A stretch of DNA of 64,000 nucleotides from Endobugula sp047636495 (GTDB lineage Bacteria > Pseudomonadota > Gammaproteobacteria > Pseudomonadales > Cellvibrionaceae): NCBI GenBank assembly GCA_047636495.1, contig JBLILH010000011.1:37873-101872 (forward strand), in the 5' to 3' direction. Every line of letters starts with the position of its first letter. Position 1 is the first letter of the stretch. A program made the translations under genes and the position numbers. The notes below the pieces were generated by a model that was given only the letters and a program-made list of their open reading frames with translations, ran no database searches and was not told the origin of the DNA. This document shows, in pieces, positions 32,514-41,852 of this stretch.

Positions 32514-35510
32514 CTATTGGATATCTGTAGGCGTAGTGTGCAGCGGCTGACTAAGAGTTTCAAGTGCTTCGTCTAACAGCGGTAACTTTATTGTAAAGCA
32601 CGTCCCACCTTGTCGGGTCACTGGGCTGGCAATCTCAATTTGCCCTTGATGCTCTTCGATAATGCTAAACACCACCGATAGCCCTAATCCGGTGCCTTTT
32701 CCAGCCTCTTTGGTGGTGAAAAATGGGTCCATGATTTGTTGTATATGCTCTTGTTCAATGCCGCTCCCTTCGTCAATGACATCAATATGAACAAACGGAG
32801 ACTTAATCGTTGCTTGCAATGTGATAGTGCTATAGTCAGGACTGGCGTCATTAGCATTGCCCAGCAAATTAATGAAAACCTGAATCATTCGCTGCGTATC
32901 ACCCAATATGGCAATATTCTTATCGACAATATTGCGGTACTCAATCTGTTTGCGTTCTTCCTGCATCGAGAGTAAGTGGATAGTTTCTTCAATACACTGG
33001 TGAATAGAGACTTTTTGGAAGTCCTTTTGTAAAGATTGGCCCGTGTGTGCAAAAGTGACCAGCGATTGTACTATACGCGTGATGCGGTCGGTCTGCGATA
33101 AAATAGCTTGCGCGGTTTCCTCTCGACCTTCTTCGTCATCTTCGTAGCGTAGGTTCTGAGCCAGGCAGGCAATCCCTGTCACTGGGTTGCCAATTTCGTG
33201 TGCAACGCCCGCCGCTAGACGACCAATAGAGGCGAGGCGTGTATTATGCATTAGCTCCTGCTCGAGCAAGTGTAGTTCGGTAATATCCTCAATTAATACC
33301 ACTTGGCCTTCGGTGCGCGACCCCCAAGGCTCTTGAACAGCAGACTTATGCAGGCGATACCACTTGGCTTTACCTAGAGCATTGGTGCTTTGTTGGTTGG
33401 TGTGCGTTTCGTTGCTATTGGCAAATTCATAAATGAGCTGCCCCCATGGTTTAGGTAGGTCGTTAAGGTTTGAGCCAGTGACATCATGACCGTCAATGCC
33501 GGTAATTTCGCCCATCACGTGATTCCATAAAAGAATCTCATCGTCCATCCCTAATGAGCAAATGGCAATAGGCAACTCCTGCAGCGTATTGCGGTGGTAT
33601 AACCGTAGTTGGTTAACGTCGGCGGTAAGGCCGTAAATGTTATCGCCCATACGCTCTAAACGGTTTTCCATCAAATTAATGTCCAGCACTTCACCATGTT
33701 GTGGCGCAGTGTATGGGAAGTGTGAGTCCATCATTTCTACGGCGACGCTCTGCCCCATTAAATTGGCTAAGTTGGTTTGTATGCGTGTGCGTAGACGCCG
33801 TAGCGCATAGGGGCGCGATTCGGCTCGGGAAAGCGCTAGAAATTCAAGGGCGCGTAAGACTTCACGTTCAGCGGCGCGAGCGCCAATACTCTCTTCTAGG
33901 CCGTCAATAAAAGCTTGCACTGACGATACGTTAAGACTGCGTCTAAAAGGCCGGCTGAGTTCATCCTCAGCACATAGCTCTGCATGGTAATGCTCTTCAT
34001 CACTCATTTTAGTGAAGCGAGATACCAGCGCAAAAACAACCAAGTTACTGGCCAAGCTGACAAAAGTGATGTTTTCCCAGTAGTACACGCCGTATCCAAT
34101 CACCCCGTCAATAAAAGGCAATGTGAAAGTATTTTGCTTGGTTATCATGGGTGTAATAAAGCAAAACGCCCATACTGCGGTTCCGGTTAATATGCCTGCA
34201 TAAAAGCCACGACGATTGGCGGATGGAAAATAGTTGATAGCGACCACGCCGGGTAAAAACTGCAGCGCTTGAATAAAGGTGATTAGGGCGAGATCTACCA
34301 GTGACAAGCGATAGTCGAGTAATTGGTATGCCCCATAACCCAATAATGCAATCATCAAAATTAAGCCGCGTTGTAACCAGCGGAGTTGGGCGTAAATATC
34401 GCCTTCCTTTTTCAACTTAAAAAGAGGTAAAACCCAGTGGTTTGCCATCATTCGTGACAGGGACAATATAGAAACAATAAGTGCGCCCGAAGCTGCAGAA
34501 ACACCGCCAATATAAGCGATCATTGTGAGTGCAGCGGATCCTGAAGCCATTGGTACGACTAATGTAAAGTACGCGGGGTTATAGGGTGCTTCGAGTTTGA
34601 AGCCTGCCCAGAGAATGGGGAAAACAGGCATCGCGACAATAAAAAGCATGAGTGGAAACGCCCATGTCACCGTACGACTGATTTGTTTGGTGGCCATATT
34701 GATATTGCTCATATGAAAAATATGAGGCATAACAATACTGGACGCTAAAAACACCAGCAGTAGTGTGTGTGATGAAGACTGTGTGCTGGGGGTGTATAGT
34801 TTTTCGAGATGTTCAGGGTTTTCTGCAAGCCATTGATCTAGACCACCAAAGCCGCCGAATACGCCAAACACCGCAAACAAACCGATGAGCAGCATGGCGA
34901 GCATTTTAATTAGGGATTCAAACGCCATGGTGGTGATTAAGCTGCTGTACTGGCGGTAACTTGCACCGAACATCATGCAGAATGAAGCGATCAACACACA
35001 ATAAAAAAAAGCGGTAATATCCCGCTGCTGAACCCATGCTTTAAAGTTGGACGTGCGCAACGATGTATTGCTTGTCAGAATTTGTAGCGTATCAGCAATA
35101 GCCTGAATTTGAATCACCAGCAACGGTAGAATCGCCAATAACATACAGAGCGTTGCAAGGCTTCCTGCCGTTTGGCTGCTATAACGAAACACCAATAAAT
35201 CGGCAATCGAGCGTAACTGAAAACGTTGGCATAATTCTGCTAAAGGCGCTTGAATTTTGGGCGCGAAAAGGAAAAAAGCACCAATGCCCATGTAGTAAGC
35301 GAGTGCGCCGTAACCAAAACGGTTCGCTAAATCAATCACCCCATAAAACGACCATGCACTAAAAAAAATACCGAGGGACAGTACATAGGTAATAGGATGG
35401 CGAGTAATGTAGGTGGGAATCCAGCGCCGGTTGGTCGCGTAAGCAATACCGAATAACAGGGCAACATAAATGACGCCCAGTAGGACGATATAGCCTAATT
35501 CAAAACTCAT
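32514..35510 (-). CDS. cbrA: Sensor kinase CbrA (SSS transporter-histidine kinase fusion)
   Basis: A 998-residue protein: about 13 TM helices of the sodium:solute symporter family (1-500), a STAC-like linker, a PAS domain (about 650-750, PIAICSLGMDDEILLWN), HisKA with the phospho-His in RLAAGVAHEIGNP, and HATPase motifs NLLGNANDA, DEGSGI and KGTGLGLSV. In Pseudomonas it takes up and/or senses histidine and phosphorylates CbrB. Length close to the Pseudomonas protein (about 980). A small membrane protein gene, cbrX, ends 24 bp before its start. Confidence 0.95.
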   Translation of the reverse strand: MSFELGYIVLLGVIYVALLFGIAYATNRRWIPTYITRHPITYVLSLGIFFSAWSFYGVIDLANRFGYGALAYYMGIGAFFLFAPKIQAPLAELCQRFQLRSIADLLVFRYSSQTAGSLATLCMLLAILPLLVIQIQAIADTLQILTSNTSLRTSNFKAWVQQRDITAFFYCVLIASFCMMFGASYRQYSSLITTMAFESLIKMLAMLLIGLFAVFGVFGGFGGLDQWLAENPEHLEKLYTPSTQSSSHTLLLVFLASSIVMPHIFHMSNINMATKQISRTVTWAFPLMLFIVAMPVFPILWAGFKLEAPYNPAYFTLVVPMASGSAALTMIAYIGGVSAASGALIVSILSLSRMMANHWVLPLFKLKKEGDIYAQLRWLQRGLILMIALLGYGAYQLLDYRLSLVDLALITFIQALQFLPGVVAINYFPSANRRGFYAGILTGTAVWAFCFITPMITKQNTFTLPFIDGVIGYGVYYWENITFVSLASNLVVFALVSRFTKMSDEEHYHAELCAEDELSRPFRRSLNVSSVQAFIDGLEESIGARAAEREVLRALEFLALSRAESRPYALRRLRTRIQTNLANLMGQSVAVEMMDSHFPYTAPQHGEVLDINLMENRLERMGDNIYGLTADVNQLRLYHRNTLQELPIAICSLGMDDEILLWNHVMGEITGIDGHDVTGSNLNDLPKPWGQLIYEFANSNETHTNQQSTNALGKAKWYRLHKSAVQEPWGSRTEGQVVLIEDITELHLLEQELMHNTRLASIGRLAAGVAHEIGNPVTGIACLAQNLRYEDDEEGREETAQAILSQTDRITRIVQSLVTFAHTGQSLQKDFQKVSIHQCIEETIHLLSMQEERKQIEYRNIVDKNIAILGDTQRMIQVFINLLGNANDASPDYSTITLQATIKSPFVHIDVIDEGSGIEQEHIQQIMDPFFTTKEAGKGTGLGLSVVFSIIEEHQGQIEIASPVTRQGGTCFTIKLPLLDEALETLSQPLHTTPTDIQ

Positions 35511-35534
35511 TGCTTAATACTCATGACTTAAGGC

Positions 35535-35705
35535 TCAAGGCGTTTTGCTAAACCGTTGCATTACGAAGGCAATAACAATAATGATTAGCCAGATAATGAA
35601 GGGGCGATACCACGAGCCGCCAGATGAAATCATCCAGTTAAACAAGGTGGGGGTGAAAATATACGCCACCAATAATGCCAGTAATAATAAGCGATGATTA
35701 GACAT
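35535..35705 (-). CDS. cbrX: Small membrane protein CbrX
   Basis: A 56-residue protein starting MSNHRLLLLALLVAY, with two TM helices (about 5-25 and 34-50) and a basic tail QRFSKTP. It ends 24 bp before cbrA on the same strand. In Pseudomonas putida a small gene, cbrX, lies right before cbrA and influences its expression by translational coupling; size and place agree. Coupling here would be looser because the genes do not overlap. Confidence 0.75.
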   Translation of the reverse strand: MSNHRLLLLALLVAYIFTPTLFNWMISSGGSWYRPFIIWLIIIVIAFVMQRFSKTP

Positions 35706-35920
35706 GGGCTAGCTCAATATTGCGACGGTGATCCGAATGCCGTTTTTGTAAGTCATCGTATAGCAATATATATTCTTATTGTTAATAATGTCGCGTTGTA
35801 CGGATATGCTGACGATATGTCGAGAAAAATGAGTCTATCTGCATGCCAACAGATCATACGTAGATCCACCGCTATACACAATATAGCGTTTGACTAAAAA
35901 GCACTTGTTATCGGTGACGC

Positions 35921-36946
35921 TTACGACTCTTGTACCGAAATAGCATGGGTACGTGGAACGGTTGTTCTATCCCAGTGACCAATGGCCCATTGGAGAAGTG
36001 CGGGGATGTTGTTGCGGGCGGCCAAATCGGATGGCGCGGCATGAGATAAAAAAGTTAGCGCACGACAAATATTATCAAACGCATCCGTATCATTCAAGGC
36101 AGTGGCTTGGTTTTGTTTGCTAAGTTTGCGCCCATCAGCAGTGGTTGCGACAGGTAAGTGGCCATAAGTAGGTAAAGCGACTCCCTTCACTTTAGCTGAG
36201 TTATTGTCTGTCTCGGTTGTATGAACGTCACGCATCTGTTTGTCGATAAATAATTGCCACAAATAGCGCTGGCGCGCACTGGATGACAATAAATCCGAAC
36301 CGCGAATAACGTGGGTAATACCTTGCGCTATATCGTCGGCAACAACGGCTAGCTGATAAGCAAATAGATCATCTTTGCGGTGCACAATAAAGTCGCCACT
36401 TTCGGTCGCAAGAGGTTGATATTGTGCGCCTTGAAAAAGATCTTGAAAGTTTTCGCAATGGTGCTTCTGAAGAGTGCCGAGGCTGTCTGTCTTTAGTCGA
36501 ATAGAACCTTTTGCAGTTTGTGGGCGCTTACTTTTTTTGCTGTTAAGGGTGTTATTCGTCGGTAAACAATAGCCATCGTAAATACCCTTTAACGGTTTCA
36601 GTCTTTGTCGATTGCAGAAGCAGGGATAGGTGTAAGGCGTGAGCTGACACAGATAATGATGGTAAGTATGTGAACGCTCACTTTGGTACATGATGTCGCC
36701 GTCCCATTGCAAGCCATGAGCCAGCAGACTCGATAGTATCATTTCTTTAGCCCCGCTAATTTCTCTAGGTGGGTCGATATCTTCGACACGCAAGAGCCAT
36801 TGTCCGCGATGGTGTTTTGCATCAAGGTAGCTCGCAAGAGCCGTTACGAGAGATCCGAAATGTAGCGGCCCAGAGGGCGATGGTGCAAAGCGACCAATAT
36901 ACTGTTGAGATTCTGCTATATGAAGTGTCACCTTACAGTGGTGCAA
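35921..36946 (-). CDS. gluQ: Glutamyl-Q tRNA(Asp) synthetase
   Basis: A short GluRS paralogue that puts glutamate on queuosine in tRNA(Asp). 341 residues, without the anticodon-binding domain. Seen: GRFAPSPSGPLHFGSLVTAL (HIGH-like), LRVEDIDPPR, zinc ligands CFCN ... YDGYC, and KLSKQN (KMSKS-like). A Thr/Asn-rich insert near residues 128-150 and another near 245-255 make it a little longer than usual (about 300). gluQ-dksA-sfsA order is as in Pseudomonas. Confidence 0.93.
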   Translation of the reverse strand: MHHCKVTLHIAESQQYIGRFAPSPSGPLHFGSLVTALASYLDAKHHRGQWLLRVEDIDPPREISGAKEMILSSLLAHGLQWDGDIMYQSERSHTYHHYLCQLTPYTYPCFCNRQRLKPLKGIYDGYCLPTNNTLNSKKSKRPQTAKGSIRLKTDSLGTLQKHHCENFQDLFQGAQYQPLATESGDFIVHRKDDLFAYQLAVVADDIAQGITHVIRGSDLLSSSARQRYLWQLFIDKQMRDVHTTETDNNSAKVKGVALPTYGHLPVATTADGRKLSKQNQATALNDTDAFDNICRALTFLSHAAPSDLAARNNIPALLQWAIGHWDRTTVPRTHAISVQES

Positions 36947-37126
36947 TTTGATGGTAGATGCGTTGATGGCGTCCCAGGTACATACTTTGATGCAAAAAGC
37001 TCAAGAGATACCGCAGTAACAGAGGTGTGTAATAGGCTGAGCTGAAAGGTGCTTTACGCGAGTAAAAGGCGAGCAAAACCTACCCGCCTGTATTACGGGT
37101 ATGTGATGCAAAATAATGCTCTCGTA

Positions 37127-37564
37127 CTAGATGCCAACTTGTCTTTCTTTAATTTCAGCAAGCGTTTTACAGTCCACGCATTGTGTAGCGGTAGGGCGCG
37201 CTTCTAAACGACGAATGCCTATCTCGACACCGCATGAATCACAAAAACCGTAATCATCGGCATCGATGTGTTCAACAGTTTTATCGATTTTTTTAATCAG
37301 TTTACGTTCACGATCACGGGTACGCAGTTCAAGGCTAAACTCTTCTTCTTGGCTAGCGCGATCCGCAGGGTCAGGAAAGTTAGACGCTTCGTCTTGCATA
37401 TGACTCACCGTGCGATCCACTTCTTCCATCAGCTCGTTTTTCCATGCAAGCAACAATTCTTTAAAATGCTCTAATTGCTTTTCGTTCATGTACTCTTCGC
37501 CCTTTTTCTCTTTATAGGGCTCAAAACCATGTAACGTTAAGTTATTATCATTATTTGTTGGCAT
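37127..37564 (-). CDS. dksA: RNA polymerase-binding transcription factor DksA
   Basis: A 145-residue partner of ppGpp that destabilises open complexes at rRNA promoters. Coiled coil with tip motif DPADRA near residue 65, then a zinc finger CDSCG ... CVDCK with four Cys. The N-terminal 25 residues are polar; MNEKQLEHFKELL is the usual core start. A likely target, an rRNA-type promoter, lies at the right edge of the window. Confidence 0.96.
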   Translation of the reverse strand: MPTNNDNNLTLHGFEPYKEKKGEEYMNEKQLEHFKELLLAWKNELMEEVDRTVSHMQDEASNFPDPADRASQEEEFSLELRTRDRERKLIKKIDKTVEHIDADDYGFCDSCGVEIGIRRLEARPTATQCVDCKTLAEIKERQVGI

Positions 37565-37874
37565 CGTAAATTATCTCTTAAAACGCTGTATACCCGGTCT
37601 ATGCTACTAGCTAAACTAGCGGTAACGTACAAACAAGACCACCTAGGAAATTGACCGCGCAAACTATCAGATTGTGTGACAGAGTGCTAGTTGTTTTTTG
37701 TTCGTATCGTAATATTAGGGCATTTTATGGAAAAACAATAGTACCGCTAGGTTTGTTTATCAATGAAAGCGTTCATTGCTATATCCAATAGCCATCTGGC
37801 GGCCCCCTATTAGGGTCGCTACAACCTTGCGCTTAACAAACGCTAACCAATGCCTACACAAGGTTATTTTCGCT

Positions 37875-38591
37875 ATGAAGTTTTCCCCGCCCTTGCAGTC
37901 GGCTATTTTACTATCACGTTACAAACGCTTTCTGGCAGACATTCGGTTGCCCAATGACAGTGTTACTACGATTCATTGTCCTAATACTGGTTCTATGACC
38001 CGATGTATTGTGGAAGATAGTGTGTGCTGGTATTCCGTTTCTGATAATCCCAAGCGCAAATATCCTTTTACATGGGAGGTGGCAACCACCCCCGATGGTT
38101 ATTTAGCTGGAATTAATTCGACACGCGCTAACGCCTTAGTGAGAGAGGCGATCACTAATGGTGTGATCACGGAGCTATCTCATTACGAACAGTTAAACGC
38201 CGAAGTGAAGTATGGCGATGAAAACAGTCGTATTGATTTTTTATTGCGGAGTGAGAACGACGATATTGTTGATTGTTATGTTGAAGTGAAAAGCGTTACT
38301 TTGGGTATGGGCAATGGGTTAGGGATTTTCCCTGATGCGGTGAGTCAGCGTGGCGCAAAACATTTGCGTGAGTTAATGTTAATGGTGCGCCAAGGGCATC
38401 GAGCAGTGTTGGTGTTTTGCGTTCAGCATACGGGAATAGAGCATGTTGCTCCTGCAGACGATATTGATCCTCTCTACGGAACATTGTTGCGCGAAGCGGT
38501 CAATATGGGGGTGGAAGTACTGGTTTACGGTGTCGCTATTACACTGCCAGAAGAGATTGTTATTGATAGACGTTTAGCGCTTTCTTTATAA
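37875..38591 (+). CDS. sfsA: Sugar fermentation stimulation protein SfsA
   Basis: A 238-residue protein (E. coli 234) with a nuclease-like fold: TIHCPNTGSMTRC, SRIDFLLRS and CYVEVKSVTLG (PD-(D/E)xK-like core), FPDAVSQRGAKHLREL. Its role is unclear; it may bind nucleic acid and affect maltose genes. The frame is open 33 codons further upstream, but ATG 37875 (MKFSPPLQSAIL) matches the family start. Divergent from dksA. Confidence 0.93.
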   Translation: MKFSPPLQSAILLSRYKRFLADIRLPNDSVTTIHCPNTGSMTRCIVEDSVCWYSVSDNPKRKYPFTWEVATTPDGYLAGINSTRANALVREAITNGVITELSHYEQLNAEVKYGDENSRIDFLLRSENDDIVDCYVEVKSVTLGMGNGLGIFPDAVSQRGAKHLRELMLMVRQGHRAVLVFCVQHTGIEHVAPADDIDPLYGTLLREAVNMGVEVLVYGVAITLPEEIVIDRRLALSL

Positions 38592-38926
38592 AGAAGCAGC
38601 GTAAAGGGTAAGTATGAATGTAACTACTTAGCAGTTACTTAGCAGTTACTCAGCAGTTACTCAGCACTGCCCGTAACGGTTCAGATTGCAGTCAAAATTG
38701 TGTTTAGCAAGGCGAAAAATGTGAGTTTACAAGTGTCTATAATCATTTTTTAACGCAGTTCAGCGCGATATTGACGGTGAGCTGAGTAGTTACGTATGAG
38801 TAAGCCATACGGAATAGGCAGTGTTTACTCGTGGGTTAATCATTCCACAGCTTATATGCATGCCTTTTGTGGAATATTAATGGCAGAAACATAAAAAATC
38901 ACTAAGAGAATAAACTACTGTAGGTA
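38592..38926. other. Intergenic region with tandem repeats
   Basis: About 335 bp between convergent sfsA and the TfoX-C gene. At 38628-38666 there are about 3.5 copies of an 11-bp unit (TTAGCAGTTAC / TCAGCAGTTAC). No gene is seen. Confidence 0.6.
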
Positions 38927-39205
38927 CTAAGAGGACGTGCTAGTGTCGCCTGCGTCGGCTAACAGTTGTTCTTTATGCTCTTGGCTAAGCTTATTCCAAT
39001 GTACATCTCTGAGCGCGCCTTCTAGCGCATACAGCATTACTTTAGATACGTGAATGTTACGCTGCTTGATCCGCCGATAAGTCTCTACAGAGCCTAGCGC
39101 CTTAAGATCGTCGTAACTGTTGATACCTACCGCATTAAGAATATTAATAGATGCTGTGCCTAGGTTTTTGTGCTCTGCTAAATCGTTTAATTCTTTGCTC
39201 ATCAT
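38927..39205 (-). CDS. TfoX C-terminal domain protein
   Basis: A 92-residue protein consisting of the TfoX_C helix-hairpin-helix-like domain only: LGTASINILNAVGINSYDDL, GSVETYRRIK and LYALEGALRDVHWNKLSQE. In TfoX this domain follows a catalytic-like N-terminal domain and the whole protein switches on competence genes; stand-alone copies have no settled role. Convergent with sfsA. Start ATG 39205 or 39202. Confidence 0.85.
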   Translation of the reverse strand: MMSKELNDLAEHKNLGTASINILNAVGINSYDDLKALGSVETYRRIKQRNIHVSKVMLYALEGALRDVHWNKLSQEHKEQLLADAGDTSTSS

Positions 39206-39500
39206 ATGACTGTATATTGTTATTATTCGATAGATTATAGTGTCCGTAGTATGGATTTTTGCCGTGCATTAACTCATGATGCTTGTGAGTGTGAGGTAAG
39301 CCAGCAAAGAGCACTGTGAATGTTTGTTTAGGATATTTGCTATATTATTATAATATTCGTTGTAAAAGGTTTGCTTATTTAACTTATCATAATGCTAATC
39401 GTATATTTATGCCAGTCAATAGAGTGGTTCAGACGCTCAATCCCTGCTAATAGAGTGATTGGTTACTCATCAGTAAATCAAGAGATAGATAAAAATTATC

Positions 39501-40226
39501 ATGCTTTCGTCGTCATTACATTCTCAACTGGATTTCCAGCTACTAGGCTGTAGTGAAAAGCATGTTGTGCTATTGCCCAATCATAAAGAGGTGAAAGTGC
39601 ATGTTGAGGCTCTACCGTCTATCCAACAACTGATCGATGATGCACGCTGCGCAGGTTTCCAGTTGCGAGTAGCCAGTGGTTTTCGTTCTTTTGAACGACA
39701 GCTGCTTATTTGGAACAATAAATGTGGCGGCAAGAGACCGGTACTTGATCATGATGGTTATACGGTGAATTTACAGAAGCTGTCTTCAATTGAAAAAGTC
39801 TATGCGATTTTGCGCTGGTCTGCTTTACCGGGTGCATCACGTCATCACTGGGGTACTGATATTGATATTTACGATGCGGCGGTAATATCTAAGGATTATT
39901 CGCTTCAGTTACACCCTGATGAGTACACTGGCAAGGGACTTTTTGCTCCGATGATGGAGTGGCTTGCGGAATATTTAGCGCTTGAGAATAGTCCTCGTTT
40001 TGTTCGCCCCTACTCAGAGGATAAAAATGGCGTCGCACCAGAGTTGTGGCATTTAAGTTACCGGCCCATTGCCAACCGCTACGAGCAGCATCTATCGTTA
40101 GTATTATTGGATGAATTCCTATCGTCGCTTTTACCCATGGGTAAAAAATCAGATGCGATGATTGAGGAGCAGTCAGTAGTGCTTGATCACTTACCCGCTA
40201 TCTACCAGCGTTTTATCCAATTATGA
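39501..40226 (+). CDS. M15 family (VanY-type) D-Ala-D-Ala carboxypeptidase-like protein
   Basis: A 241-residue zinc peptidase of the M15B group. RVASGFRSFERQLLIWN and SRHHWGTDIDIYD (HxxxxxxD zinc ligands), then PELWHLSYRP (catalytic Glu and third His). No signal peptide is evident, so it may act in the cytoplasm, for example on recycled peptidoglycan peptides, as LdcB-like relatives can. Its stop overlaps the start of cysE by 4 bp. Confidence 0.85.
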   Translation: MLSSSLHSQLDFQLLGCSEKHVVLLPNHKEVKVHVEALPSIQQLIDDARCAGFQLRVASGFRSFERQLLIWNNKCGGKRPVLDHDGYTVNLQKLSSIEKVYAILRWSALPGASRHHWGTDIDIYDAAVISKDYSLQLHPDEYTGKGLFAPMMEWLAEYLALENSPRFVRPYSEDKNGVAPELWHLSYRPIANRYEQHLSLVLLDEFLSSLLPMGKKSDAMIEEQSVVLDHLPAIYQRFIQL

Positions 40227-41035
40227 CTACATCTATTCCAGCGATGTCAGAAGACATTCGATCTAACGCACAAAGAGTGTGGGCGTGCCTGTGCAATGAA
40301 GCCCGCGTTGCCAGTGAACAGCAGCCATTATTGGCGAGTTACTTTCATGCGAACATTTTAAATCACGCGACTTTTTCTTCCGCGATCAGTTTTTTTCTTT
40401 CTCAGCATTTAGCGAATGACTATTTGCCATCTATGATGGTGCGAGAATTGTTTGTTAATGCCATGCGCAGCGATGCATCAATAGAGAAAAACATGTTGTT
40501 TGACCTCGTGGCACACTACACCCGCGATCCAGCATGCGAGCAGTATATGACGCCTTTTTTGTACTTTAAAGGTTATCACGCGATACAGTGTTACCGCATT
40601 GCACATTGGTTGTGGCGGCAAAAACGTGTCTTATTGGCGCACTACATGCAAAGCCGTATTGTTGAGTTGTTTGACGTTGACATTCATCCCGCTGCCGAGA
40701 TAGCGGGTGGTTTAATGCTTGACCATGCAACCGGTGTAGTGATTGGTGAGACGACTATTATTGAACAAAACGTGTCAATGCTGCATGCGGTTACTCTAGG
40801 TGGCACGGGTGCACGGGTGGGCAAGCGTCACCCTACTATTCGGCGCGGGGTATTGCTCAGCACTGGTGCAAAAATATTAGGGAATATTGAGATTGGTGAA
40901 GGTGCAAGTGTAGGTGCGGGTAGCGTGGTGCTAGAAAGTATGCCGGCAAATAGCACCGTCGTAGGTGTTCCTGCCCGTGTGGTAGGGCGTTCCCGCTCAT
41001 CAACGCCGTCCTTAGATATGGACCATAATAGTTGA
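40223..41035 (+). CDS. cysE: Serine O-acetyltransferase
   Basis: CysE makes O-acetylserine for cysteine synthesis. 270 residues, E. coli 273. The helical N-terminal domain (SATase_N) spans about 1-140, followed by a left-handed beta helix of hexapeptide repeats: DIHPAAEIAGGLMLDHATG (active His/Asp region), VVIGETTII, HAVTLGGTG, GAKILGNIEIGEGASVGAGS. The C-terminal tail is polar and lacks a clear terminal Ile for cysteine synthase binding. ATGA overlap with the M15 peptidase gene suggests co-translation. Confidence 0.92.
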   Translation: MTTSIPAMSEDIRSNAQRVWACLCNEARVASEQQPLLASYFHANILNHATFSSAISFFLSQHLANDYLPSMMVRELFVNAMRSDASIEKNMLFDLVAHYTRDPACEQYMTPFLYFKGYHAIQCYRIAHWLWRQKRVLLAHYMQSRIVELFDVDIHPAAEIAGGLMLDHATGVVIGETTIIEQNVSMLHAVTLGGTGARVGKRHPTIRRGVLLSTGAKILGNIEIGEGASVGAGSVVLESMPANSTVVGVPARVVGRSRSSTPSLDMDHNS

Positions 41036-41120
41036 TCGAGTAATATGTAAATTAGTAACGTAGATTAGTCAGCACGATCGCTAAACCAATGGGATAAACA
41101 AACGGGGAAGGTGATTTCTT

Positions 41121-41852
41121 ATGTCAGAGAACATGTTCGACATTATATTCACAGGTGACATTTGCAATGATGTAGACCTTGACAGGGTAAAACAAAAAGC
41201 GGCCCACGTTTTTCGACTTAACGATACCAAGGTGGTAGCGTTATTTAGTGGTAAGCGCACCGTACTTAGACAAAACCTAGATCAGTCTGCCGCAACTAAA
41301 TACCAAAAAATACTGATGAGTATGGGTATGATCACCGTGCTGCAGTCGCATAGCGAAAAGCTAGATGATAAAAAAGAATTTTCGGTATCGGACACCTCTC
41401 TGAGTGAAAAGCGGAGACCTACTGTTAAATCAGTCGCGACAAAATCAGCCCCTTCTATTGTAAGGTCTCTGCCTTCGTCGTTTGCAGATGAGTTAACGGT
41501 GTTACCCGTAGGTACCTCCGTAGACGCGAGTGCAGATCCTCACCTATCAGATATCCACGTGCCAGACTGGGGGCTTGATAAGCTTGGAACTTTACTGGCA
41601 GAGCCAGTACATATTCCGATTAATAATACTTATGATAGATTATCTGCAATCTCGCTGGCAGCACTAGCCACTGACCTGCTAACGGATAAAGAAAAAAGCA
41701 TACCCCCGATACCCCCCTCACTAACGTCGATTGAAAACATTACAGTAGCGCAATCTGGAGAGGACTTACTTAACGCGTCCGAAAAAAGGAAGTTGTCGGT
41801 ATTGTTTATAGACACTAGTCGCTTGTCGGTTCTGCCTAGCGAAGGTGAATGA
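41121..41852 (+). CDS. Hypothetical protein with N-terminal GYF-like/DUF805-associated domain
   Basis: A 243-residue protein. The first 75 residues (FDIIFTGDICNDVDLDRVKQKAAHVF, then VVALFSGKRTVLRQNLD and KYQKILMSMGM) match a small domain often fused in front of RDD, DUF805 or other membrane proteins: a ferredoxin-like fold with FSGK and a long-range Asp. The remainder is Ser/Pro/Thr-rich and probably disordered, with no TM helix. GGGGAAGGTG lies upstream of ATG 41121. Function unknown; the usual partner domain is missing. Confidence 0.7.
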   Translation: MSENMFDIIFTGDICNDVDLDRVKQKAAHVFRLNDTKVVALFSGKRTVLRQNLDQSAATKYQKILMSMGMITVLQSHSEKLDDKKEFSVSDTSLSEKRRPTVKSVATKSAPSIVRSLPSSFADELTVLPVGTSVDASADPHLSDIHVPDWGLDKLGTLLAEPVHIPINNTYDRLSAISLAALATDLLTDKEKSIPPIPPSLTSIENITVAQSGEDLLNASEKRKLSVLFIDTSRLSVLPSEGE

